Origin: Manihot esculenta
Taxonomy: Eukaryota > Streptophyta > Magnoliopsida > Malpighiales > Euphorbiaceae
Length of the DNA stretch: 64,000 bases
NCBI RefSeq assembly: GCF_001659605.2
Contig: NC_035167.2
Location: forward strand, 5,891,734-5,955,733
Direction of reading: 5' to 3'
Part shown: positions 35,623-45,094 of the stretch, one piece after another
Layout: each line of letters begins with the position of its first letter
Position numbering within the stretch: the first letter of the stretch is position 1
Notes under the pieces: model-generated
Told to the model about the DNA's origin: nothing
What the model saw: only the letters and a program-made list of their open reading frames with translations
Databases searched by the model: none
Made by a program: the position numbers and the translations under genes

Positions 35623-35944
35623 CTATTTATAGTGGAAAAAATGATTATTGTAAACGGTTATAAAAATCTTGAGATAATATAATAAAATCATAACGGTCAG
35701 ATTTAATATTAGATTTAAATATCAAACCTGCAATAGCCAAAAAATTCTCATAAAAAAAAATCTTTAACGACCATAAAATCTTTAATGACTATAAAATTTT
35801 CAACGACCATAAAATCTTCAAAAACTACAAAATCTTTTGAAATCTAAACTAAATTTACAACAATCCCCCATATATTTCAAAAGTTTTTTCATTGCTGGAT
35901 TTAAAAATTTGGTGTATATATTTCGAATCTGATGTCTTTTGGAC

Positions 35945-36077
35945 TATGAACCAGACCTAGATTAATAATACTTAACATACAAAGCAATTGGTGAAACTTT
36001 TATTTCTATGAACCAGATCTAGATTAATAATACTTAACATACAAAGCAATTGGTGAAACTTTTATTTCTATGAACCA
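35945..36077. repeat. 62-bp tandem duplication
   Basis: Copies begin at 35945 and 36007 (TATGAACCAGAYCTAGATTA...), with the start of a third at 36069. Confidence 0.88.
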
Positions 36078-36169
36078 AAAACTCTTTTTTGTATGCTAAT
36101 ATCCCATCAATCTCATAACACTCCACAGATCTTGTTGTCAACGCTGTTTTGCGCTAATAGGCCATGCGT

Positions 36170-36300
36170 GCGCCTGGTAGTTCATAAGTACTCTAGAGAT
36201 TATGCTACAATCTCATACTAGTTCATAAGTACTCCAGAGATTATGCTACAATCTCATAGTAATTCATAAGTACTCTAGAGATTATGCCACAATCTTATAG
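36170..36300. repeat. Three short tandem units of about 50-55 bp
   Basis: TAGTTCATAAGTACTCTAGA-type units, each with GATTATGCTACAATCTCATA, recur three times in the left arm of P but only once in the right arm (about 37300-37345). Confidence 0.75.
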
Positions 36301-36605
36301 AAGCGGCTCAACTCCACACTTATATAGGTGATATCATCAAGTGTATACTACAATTTATACACCACTCATAAGGGATATAAATATCATTAAGAGCTTTCAT
36401 CTCATCCTCTCATTAATGCAGTTTAGCACTTCTCACACCATATGAAGGGACAACGACAAATAGTGCTAGCAGAATTAACAAGTGACTTGTTATTACCTAT
36501 ATGAACCTTTTTCATGGGATCTCCAATCACTAAGGTTGAGTTTCTATCACTGTTAATTTCAAATTGGCTCAAGTTCCATTCCCCTTGATGTTTCATCTAT
36601 TAGTT

Positions 36606-37030
36606 AAAATCCACTAGTGGTTATGTATTCACTCTAGGAAGTAGTGCAATTACATGGAAATCAACCAAATAAAATATCATTGCTAAATCCACTATAGAGT
36701 CGGAGTTTATTGCTTTGGAATTAGCCGGAACTAAAGCTGAGTGGCTAAGAAACTTTTTAGCAAATATTCTGTTAGGAATAAAACTAACACCATCTGTATC
36801 AATATATTGTGATTGCCAAGCGGCAATAGCCATTGCAAAAAATAAAACTTTCAATGGTAAGAATAGACATATTCGTTAAGACATAAAGTTATTAAGCAGC
36901 TGCTGAAATATGGAACTATTTCCATTGATTATGTGAAGTCAAAAATGAATTTGGCCGATCCTCTGACTAAACCTTTAGGAAGAAAACTAATAGATGAACT
37001 ATCGAGGGGAATGGGACTTGAGCCAATTTG
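36606..37030 (+). pseudogene. Copia RNase H C-terminal fragment (plus strand)
   Basis: The plus strand reads TSGYVFTLGSSAITWKSTK, then AKSTIESEFIALELAGTKAE, YCDCQAAIAIAKN and SKMNLADPLTKPLGRK, the classic end of copia RNase H, with frame breaks and stops. It forms the spacer between the two inverted arms and is antisense to the inferred direction of P. Confidence 0.85.
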
Positions 37031-37487
37031 AAATTAACAGTGATAGAAACCCAACCTTTGTGATTGGAGATCCCATGAAAAGGATTCATATGGGTAATAA
37101 CAAGTCACTTATTAGTTCTGCTAGCACTATTTGTCATTGTCCCTTGTCTCTTTCGATGGTGTGAGAGGTGCTAGACTGTATTAATGAGAGGATGAGATGA
37201 AAACTTTTAATGATATTCATATCCTTTATGGGTGGTGTATAAATTGCAGTATACACTTGATGATATCACTTATATAAGTGTGGAGTGGGGCCGCTTCAAT
37301 GAGATTGTGGCATAATCTCTAGAGCACTTATGAACTACCAGGCGTGCGCATGGTCTATTAGCGCAAAACAGCATCGACAACAAGATCTGTGGAGGATGTG
37401 AGGTTCAACACTCCCCCACACCTAGAACTATATTGGAGTGTGAAACATTTATGAGAGGCCCAACATTGATGGGAAGGTTCTAATACC

Positions 37488-37620
37488 ATATTAAATTTGA
37501 GTCAGACCTAACTCACTCCAAAAACTAAGGGAGATGAGAGTGTCTAAAACTTTTATAAGGAACATATTACACCTATCCTAAACCAATGTGAAATTCAACA
37601 CATTATATTATTAATTATTA
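37488..37620 (-). repeat. Truncated 5' LTR piece of copia P
   Basis: From 37488 (ATTAAATTTGAGTCAG) the sequence parallels 31919-32030 of the 3' LTR, then stops at about 37620, where AT-rich DNA begins. Confidence 0.6.
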
Positions 37621-38370
37621 ATTATGTGGATAGTTTATGGTGTCTGAGAGTCATGCTTTCTATGTATTGCATTGCAGTTAGGCATCATTTTTCTCACATT
37701 ATTATATGCTCTCATGTCTCACAGCAATTCAACTTAACGATTGCTTTCAATTTTGATAAACTATTTTATTTCTTACTAGGCTAAAAGTGCATTTTTTTCT
37801 CTCTCCATATTTTATTTTATTTTTATTTTTAAAATAAGAGAATAAAGTTTTAATATTGATAAAATTTTAAAAATAGTAACGTATAATTTTTTTAAAAAAT
37901 TGAAGTTATAGGTGATTAACATGCATACTTAAATCACATTATCTATTATTATTGTTATTTTGAAATCCATTATTATTATTTTTATTATTTGATATGGCTG
38001 AAATAGAGCTGTACTATGATTGGTTAATCCTACAAGAAACAGAACGTGAGGTGGTTGGCACCTTCGACAGCCACTCCGATGCTCAAGTCAGTGAATTGAA
38101 GAATAGGGCAAGTATAAGAAATTGTTTAGAACTCAAGAGTATTTGTGTAAGTTAGCTTTTATACTGTAAGAAAATGAAGTTAATTATAGTATTTATTAGA
38201 GATCCGGCTGGTGCTAGCTAATTGATAGGAGATTTCACTGGCTAATTGATTGGTGATTCTGTGATTGCAGGTGTGACGGGAATCTACTGGATCGTACTTG
38301 TTAACGATAACTTTATGTGAAGACCCGTCACACAACTTGACAAAAAACAAGACAAAGATATCTTTCAGAA

Positions 38371-38550
38371 GGTTGCTCTACTACACCCCTAACAAACCAA
38401 TGTGATTAGAAACATAGATAATGGAGCGAAGGTTGCTCTACCACACCCCTAACCAACCAATGTGATTAGAAATATAGATAATCAAGCAAAGGTTGCTCTA
38501 CCACATCCCTAACCAACCAATGTGATTAGAAACATAGATAATCAAGCGAT
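38371..38550. repeat. 60-bp minisatellite, three copies
   Basis: Units start at exactly 38371, 38431 and 38491 with GGTTGCTCTA and contain CAATGTGATTAGAAA; few bases differ between copies. Confidence 0.92.
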
Positions 38551-39030
38551 TCCAACTTTGAGAACGCCACAAAAAATTCTTGATAAGTTAACTAAGCATG
38601 GGGGAAATCCATATTAGAACGCCACAAAGTTAAACCTTGATAAGTTGCTAAATAATGGAAAAGAACTAAATATTATTCATAACATCATCTTTATTTATTG
38701 ACTTATTGTGGCTGCCACCTTAAGAGTGTTTTTATAGCTTTCAAACCATAATTCTATTGTAGGAATATGTAATTACAATATAGAAATGGTATCTAGTCAA
38801 ATAGTCAAACCTGGATTACATTAAAAATCATTTTCCTAAATTATCTCGGAGAAATCTCCTTTCTAAATAGGCTGCATGAATTTGGTTTCTAATATAGGGC
38901 AAATTAATTTAAAACAAATCCCATAAAATACTAAAATACCAAAATAATAAAACTGGCCTAAATGCAATTTGGCCATACATGCATTATGCGATCTGAAATT
39001 GTATTGTGCGTCCACATGTGTTGAAGAGAG

Positions 39031-39168
39031 TGTGGCTTGTTTCCTTATTCTCCCATGCTTCCCAAATATAGTTCTCATCTCGTAAGTCTTGAAATAAGTG
39101 ATGGTAATTTGATTTGTCATGATTAGGAATTTTTCATTTTAAATCTTTGAAGCATTGTATTATTTATC
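39031..39168. repeat. Direct repeat, first copy
   Basis: TGTGGCTTGTTTCCTTATTC... recurs with about ten differences at 41624-41757 in the same direction. The pair encloses the 244-residue frame. Confidence 0.85.
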
Positions 39169-40043
39169 TTAGGTTCTGGGGTTTCTGAGTTTTTTTTCTT
39201 CCTTGTTGATTTGGGTGAAGTTGTGTGTCTATGACTGTACTTTCTTAATTATGAATCATCACATAATCTCTTTTGGAAGAAAAATTCGAAATCCATAAAA
39301 CAAAAATTCGCTTTTGCCTTATTTATCCTGATGTGGCCGAAATTGTGATATACTTCCTATTTCATCTATATTACCTTATCTATCTCAATTGATGGCTGTA
39401 ATTTATAGGAATCAATTTTGAATTTTGAAATAGGTTAAATCCAGATTAGAAGATAAAAGAAATTCTACCTATTTTCTAAAGTGCTCATTTAAGGCAATTG
39501 CATCTAAATTGATTTGATATCAAATCCTTCTTTTAAGACCAAAAAATTCGTCCATGATGCTGAATTGAGTGAAATTTAATTTTCTTTTTCTGATTCTATC
39601 TGTAGGATTTTAATTCTTACCTTTTTGGGTAGATTTAAATAGATTCATATTTAATTTGCTTTAAAGTGAATTAAATTCAAACTTTTGTCCAGATTCATTT
39701 TCATTGGAATTCTAAGTTTCTGTTTTTACTTCCTTGACATTGCTAGAATATTGTTTGCTTTAGTCTATACTCTAGGTGATAATTTTCAAGTAGCACAAAA
39801 CTTTATTCGTGTGTTACTTTCCAAATTGTCATTGTCTTCTTTCTATTTTTACGCACTTCTTTCTTTCTTTAGGTTTTCTTCTTTGTTTCTTTAAACATAC
39901 CTTGTGGTTGGTTGGTTAACCTTAGTTTCTGAAATGCAATTGAAGAATCAGCAAAAGAGTGGTAAGAGTGTAAGCACTTGAATGCTTTTATTTCTAACAC
40001 CATATTTGCTAGTTCTCTTTATTCTTTATTGATTTAAGGCAGG

Positions 40044-40778
40044 ATGAGTAAAGACAAAAATGTGGTAGATAGTGATGATGAAACTGAATGGGACATGACT
40101 AGTGATTATAAGCTCTTCAAAAATTCAGTTGGTGATGTGTTTAGAAGATTTTATAAGACCCTTAAGAGGTTGACTGAAACTATGGAGAGTTTGAATGTCT
40201 CACAAGCTTCCACTTCTACAAGAATGTCTCAAAGAACTCTTAATTTCAATAGGCCTCAAGTCCGAGATGAAGAGTTGATGTGTTGGAGATTCATTCCTTC
40301 ACACTATTATAGGGATTTGAACAAGAGGTTGGCAAGACTAGTTCATGGAGGAAAGATGGAGAAAGAAAAGGAGAAAGAAGAGGCTAAAGTTCCAATCTCA
40401 ACTTCCATAGAGATTGAAAGTGAAGAGGAAGTTGTAATGCATGAAGTTAATGTAGTTGTTGCTGAAAATTCCATCAATGAGCTTATAGAAGAGGTTGTGA
40501 ATAATGGTAGACATGGGGAGCACTTGATTGATGAGGTGGAGGAGGCGAATGAGGCTATTTTGGAAGTTGTAGAGGAGGATGGGTCACATCCACAGGATCT
40601 TTCTATAACTAATATTTTTATGCCTAATTCATTTGTTCTTAATGTGCAGGCTATTGATGAAAACATCCATGAAGAAAGTTTTATACTATTTCCACCTATT
40701 CAAGAGGAGGTCTTTGAAGATGCATTGGTTCCTAAAACTTCCCTTCCTGATATAAACATCAGCAAGATTCAAAGATGA
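40044..40778 (+). CDS. Hypothetical protein, 244 residues, probably transposon-related
   Basis: An uninterrupted frame from MSKDKNVVDSDDETEW to a TGA at 40776-40778. I do not recognise a family. The N-terminal 110 residues are mixed and basic towards the end (YYRDLNKRLARLVHGGK). A charged KEKEKEEAK stretch follows, then a strongly acidic half rich in Glu and Val (for example EIESEEEVVMHEVNVVV). There is no signal peptide, membrane segment or zinc knuckle. It lies between direct repeats and next to copia remains, and the downstream DNA (41040-41400) reads like an LTR, so a gag-like or accessory frame of a defective retroelement is the likeliest explanation. A real host gene cannot be excluded. 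Confidence 0.45.
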   Translation: MSKDKNVVDSDDETEWDMTSDYKLFKNSVGDVFRRFYKTLKRLTETMESLNVSQASTSTRMSQRTLNFNRPQVRDEELMCWRFIPSHYYRDLNKRLARLVHGGKMEKEKEKEEAKVPISTSIEIESEEEVVMHEVNVVVAENSINELIEEVVNNGRHGEHLIDEVEEANEAILEVVEEDGSHPQDLSITNIFMPNSFVLNVQAIDENIHEESFILFPPIQEEVFEDALVPKTSLPDINISKIQR

Positions 40779-41623
40779 ATCTTTTCTAAAGAATGAGGGA
40801 ATAATATTGATCCAATAGGGAAAATTTCTAACAACGGCGTGGAGCAAACTTATATCATTCAAATGGATCTAAAAGGAATTCAAAATCATGTTCATATGAT
40901 CCATATACATTTGGGGCGTGCTTCAACTCATATGGGGCAGATTTGGTGCAATACTTGCAATCATAGACTTAGGGAGCCTAATCAAACCTATGGGACAAAA
41001 CTACACAAAGGAAGCCTAAAGTGAAATCAAGAAAGACTTTTGTGAATATTCAGTTTTGTCATGATAGACTTGCTATGTTTTATTATTTAAATACTCACTT
41101 TATTTTGACTTTGTTTGGCCTTGTATTCTGGCCATATTTTATCTTTTAAGTTTTAGAGTTTTGGGCCATGCCATGGCTTGGGCTTATGTTTTAATACTTA
41201 TGAGTTTGATGTATTATTTTAGTGTGTGATTGGGCTTGAACCTTATGTGTGGTTCGGCCAGGCCTAAGAAGAGTATCTTAGGGTTTTATTTGTTTTCTCC
41301 TTACTATATAAGGATAAGAAACACTTGTAAGAGGCAGTTTTGAATCTAAATTTTTAGAATTCTTTTCATGCCTTTGGCGTGTATTACTTTGAGTGAGAGT
41401 GAAGATTTGCTTTCATCAATTGCACCAAGAATCTTGGCTAACTTATCAACTATTCGTTGTGGCGTCTATCAGATTCTCATCTAAATTCTTCGATCATTAG
41501 TGTTTCAGCTTCTCTAAGTGTGGGGTGCCATAGGAGGTGGGTTTATCAAATCTTTGGATTCTATATGTACTTGTGCGTGTGGGTTTGAGGTTTATGCCAT
41601 AGGGTTCCACGTCAGTTGGTAAA
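40779..41623 (+). other. Possible LTR-like or 3' untranslated sequence
   Basis: No frame. TACTATATAAGG at about 41304-41315 resembles a TATA box. I could not find a partner LTR upstream. Confidence 0.3.
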
Positions 41624-41757
41624 TGTGGCTTGTTTTCTTATTCTCCCATGCTTCCCAAATATAGTTCTCATCTCGTAAGCCTTGAAATAAGCTATGGTAA
41701 CTTGATTTGTCATGATTTAGAGTTTTCCATTTTAAATCTTTAAAGTATCGTATTATT
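41624..41757. repeat. Direct repeat, second copy
   Basis: Matches 39031-39168 closely; copia K coding sequence starts within about ten bases of its right end. Confidence 0.85.
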
Positions 41758-41766
41758 TCCTTGCTC

Positions 41767-43606
41767 GTATCAGAAACTCTTCGAGTGTGCATTCTGCTAC
41801 ACAATCTGATGGTAACATTCATTCTAGTACTCAGCCTCCTGTAAACCGTCAATTGTTCAAGTTTACTCTTGGAGACCAGTACATGATGATACATGTCTTG
41901 CACCAGAATCTTCTTTGTCATCGGATCTACTATCGAGTGACCTTGACCTCCCCATTAGTCTTGATAAAGGTAAACGATAGTGTAAGTCTACCTATTATGT
42001 TGCTAACTTTCTTTCTTATGATCACTTGTCTCCTTCTTCTACTTCCTTAATTGTTTCTTTAGATTCTATTTCTTTACTTAAGATAGTTAAAGAGGCCTTG
42101 GCCTATTCTGGATGGCATAATATAATGTTTGAGGAGATCAAGGCTCTAGATGAAAATCATACTTGGAAACTAGTTGATTTACCCTCTAGCAAGAAGGCTG
42201 TGGGTTGTAAATGGGGTTTTGCCATCAAAATCAATCTAGATAGTTCCGTAACGACGCTTAAGGCCCTTCTTGTCGCTAAAGGTTATGCACAAACCTATGC
42301 CATTTACTATTCTGACACTTTTTATCCTGTAGCAAAAATAACCTCGATTCATTTGTTTATCACGTAGCTGCTTCTCAGCATTGGCCTTTACACCAATTAG
42401 ATTTCAAGAATGTCTTTTTTACATAGTGACCTCCAAGAGGAGGTGTATATGGAGCAACCACCAGAGTTTGTTGCTCAGGGGGAGTATGGAAAAGTCTGTC
42501 ATTTGAAGAAATCTTTGTATGTTGTGAAATAGAGTCTCCGTGTATGGTTTGGCAAGTTTAGTGAAGTTTTTCAAGAATTTGGGTTGAAAAAAGCAAGTGT
42601 GACCACTCAATCTTCTATAAAAATTTAGATATTGGTATTATTCTCCTTGTTGTGTATTTTGGTAACATTGTCATTACAGGGAATGATAACGCAGGGATCT
42701 CTTCTCTCAAAATTATTTGTGTGCGAGTTTTCATACCAAAGACTTGGGTGGGCTTAAATATTTTTGGAGAGTCAAAGTTTTGAGGAGTAAAATGAAATTT
42801 TTCTATCTCAAAGGTATTCTTGACTTACTTGAAGAAATTGGGAAGATGAGAGCTAAACCATGTAGCACACCAATGATTCCTAATATATGACTCACAAAGG
42901 ATGATGAAGACCCTTATGATGATTCAAAAAGGTACAAGAGGTTAGTTGGAAAATTGAACTATCTTATGGTGATGACTCTGCCAGATATTACTCTTGCAGT
43001 AAGTGCTGTAAGTCAATTCATGTCTGCACCTACGGTGAAATATTGGGCCGCTCTATAACAAATTTTATGTTATCTAAAAAGGATTCTTGGACTTGTTATA
43101 CTCTATAGTGATCATGGACATACTGCATTTGAGTATTTTTCTAATGTTGATTGGGCGGGATCCAAAAGTGATAGAAGGTCGACTACAGGCTACTGTGTGT
43201 TTATTGGAGGAAACCTAGTGTCTTGGAAAAATAAGAAGTAAAGTGTGGTATCCAGATCTAGTGCCAAGTCAGAATACATGGCCATGACTCAATCTACATG
43301 TGAAATTTTATGGATAAATCATCTGCTGAAAGAAGTTGGTATAAATGTTGCGACACTCGCGAAACTGTGGTTTGACAATGAAGTTGCTCTTCATATTACT
43401 TCAAATCCAGTATACTAAGAACAGACTAAGCATATTGAAATTAATTGTCATTTTATCTGTGAGAAGATTTAAGAAAGTTTAATCTCCACCGGTTATGTGA
43501 AGACAGAAGAGCAATTGGGTGATCTACTCACCAAAACTTTAAATGGGTCTCAAATAGAATATCTTTCTAACAAATTGAACATGACAAACATTTATACTCC
43601 AACTTA
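41767..43606 (+). pseudogene. Copia element K, pol 3' part (reverse transcriptase and RNase H)
   Basis: The order is a linker region, then reverse transcriptase (EEIKALDENHTWKLVDLP, GCKWGFAIKINLD, LVAKGYAQT), then SLYVVK and GFGLKKA-like segments with shifts. RNase H follows (DWAGSKSDRRSTTGYCVFIG, SAKSEYMAM). The copia YVDD active site is replaced near 42650-42675 by a YFGN-like reading, so the catalytic aspartates are lost. There are several frame changes and stops (42365, 42528, 43432). The end near 43606 is followed by a short LTR. Confidence 0.87.
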
Positions 43607-43613
43607 AAGAGAG

Positions 43614-43778
43614 TGTTAGAGTGTGAACATATCTATACATAATTAAAGGAGATTACATATTCATAGGCTAATTGATGGATAGATGATTATTATGAGTTAT
43701 CTTAACAAAACCTTATAATCTGTATATAAACACACTAAAATACACATAAATTACCTAATTTTTCTTTATCTTGTTACA
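43614..43778 (+). repeat. Probable 3' LTR of copia K (165 bp)
   Basis: TGTTAGAGTGTGAAC starts seven bases after the last pol codon and CTTGTTACA closes it. The small size suits some copia families. No 5' partner is visible in the window. Confidence 0.55.
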
Positions 43779-45094
43779 ATATCAATTAGTTATTTTTTAA
43801 AAAAATACATCAAAATATTTTTAATGTTTTAAAAATTTTATTAATTAATCTCTCCGTTAATTTTAATTATTAAGTATTTATAAAAAATTTTAAAATATTT
43901 CTGATATGAAAAAACTAATTAGTATTTATTAGATTTATTAGTACCTTTTTTAGAAACCCAACACATCAACTAATGAGTTTTTTAAAATTATAAAAATTAA
44001 ATAGTAAAATAATTAATAATTAAAATTAACAAAAAGACTAATCATATATTTTTTGAACATTAGATATGTTTTTATATATTTTTAAAAATAATAGGGGTGT
44101 AAATAAATTAAATTATTAATACTCCAGATTTGATTGGATAAAAACTTGATCAAATTGGACTTAATTTATAAACGAGTTAAGTTTAAACTTAATTTTTAAA
44201 CTTATTTAGTAAACAAATTAAGATTAAATTCTATAATATTTGATTCTTTAAAATTTATGAATTCGATTTATTTTTTAAATTTATGATTACGCTTGTAAAT
44301 AATTTCATTAAATGTCAAAATTAATATATATGAGAAGTTTCTCCAAATTTTTTAGAGATATTTAAATTATTAAAATTTAAAAATTAAATTTTTATAAATT
44401 TATAAACGAATTTATATATATTTGTTTAATGATGTAAATAAATTAAATTGGAAAAGGAGAAAAGTTTAAATTCTGATTAGAATTTAAAAAATTTTATCAA
44501 ATTAAATTTAGACTCCTCAATTTCGACTTGGTTTCGTTTACATACGACTGACTAATGAATTTCTTCTAAATCTTGATTTTTTCTACATATAATCCATAAA
44601 GAAATAAGTAAAGAAACCGTCAGCTGAAAATAAAATACCGTAAATAGATCTGCGTAATGTTTTAAAAGATCTCAAAAACCCAACTGTTTTTGTCAATTCT
44701 TGATCTCGGGGTAAGCTCTTCATTTGCTTTTCTCTAGTCTTCACTCTTCTGTTTCATTTTCTGTAATTTCGTTACCTATGCAGCTTTTCATGAACGAACT
44801 TGCAATTAGAGTTTACCCAAATCACTTTCCTTAATTTCCAAATCTGGGTTGTGTTTAGAATTGAATTACCACACATATAATCAATTGGGTTTGATTATAT
44901 TATTTGAAATGAGAAATGGGCAATGAAGTTTGGATTGAAAAAAATTGTTTGCTTTTTGGTATTTAGCTTTTACATACGCAAATGAATTGAAAAGATGTGG
45001 GAAAAAAAAAAAAAAATCTTGCTGTGTTGATTGAAAGAAGCGTTTTCAGAACACTGACTCTAGTTTTTTCTTGGCGTTGAAGGAATAGATAGCA
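43779..45094. other. AT-rich spacer and upstream region of the CGR2/3-like gene
   Basis: No coding sequence. From about 44560 the composition becomes less extreme and pyrimidine-rich, as expected for a promoter and 5' untranslated region. I could not fix a TATA box or transcription start. Confidence 0.5.
44711..45082 (+). other. Possible intron in the 5' untranslated region
   Basis: GGG|GTAAGCTC at 44711 is a good donor and TTGAAG|GA at 45082 a fair acceptor, 12 bases before the start codon. A 5' leader intron is common in plant genes; this is inference. Confidence 0.35.

Larger units (their letters stand above)
31917..35862 (-). repeat. 3' LTR of minus-strand copia P, split by solo LTR H
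   Basis: On the minus strand the LTR starts TGTTGTAAATTTAG at 35862, straight after a purine tract (rc of ATCCCCCATAT, 35863-35873), and ends ATTTAACA at 31917. Removing H and its duplicated target leaves about 462 bp. The H insertion point falls within CTATAAATAG, the LTR's TATA box. The last 150 or so bases resemble 37488-37620. Confidence 0.72.
35863..37487 (-). pseudogene. Rearranged interior of copia P
   Basis: On the minus strand a primer site relative (rc of GGTTCTAATACCAT, 37471-37484) lies next to a 5' LTR piece at 37488, and a purine tract lies at 35863, so P runs right to left. Instead of gag-pol the interior holds only two copies of the copia 3' end in opposite directions. The left arm (about 36120-36605) is the normal 3' untranslated part. 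The right arm (about 36990-37395) is its inverted copy, still attached to an RNase H segment. This is a defective derivative. Confidence 0.7.
37621..40043. other. Intergenic, old repeat remnants
   Basis: No gene is supported. The stretch contains the 60-bp minisatellite at 38371-38550 and the first copy of a 135-140-bp direct repeat at 39031-39168. Confidence 0.55.

Noticed and set aside
41592..41921. 109-residue minus-strand frame
   Set aside because: It is antisense to the direct repeat and the start of copia K; no domain is recognised.
44092..44550. Possible second hAT-like element starting AGGGGTGTAAAT
   Set aside because: No matching right terminus or target duplication could be found.
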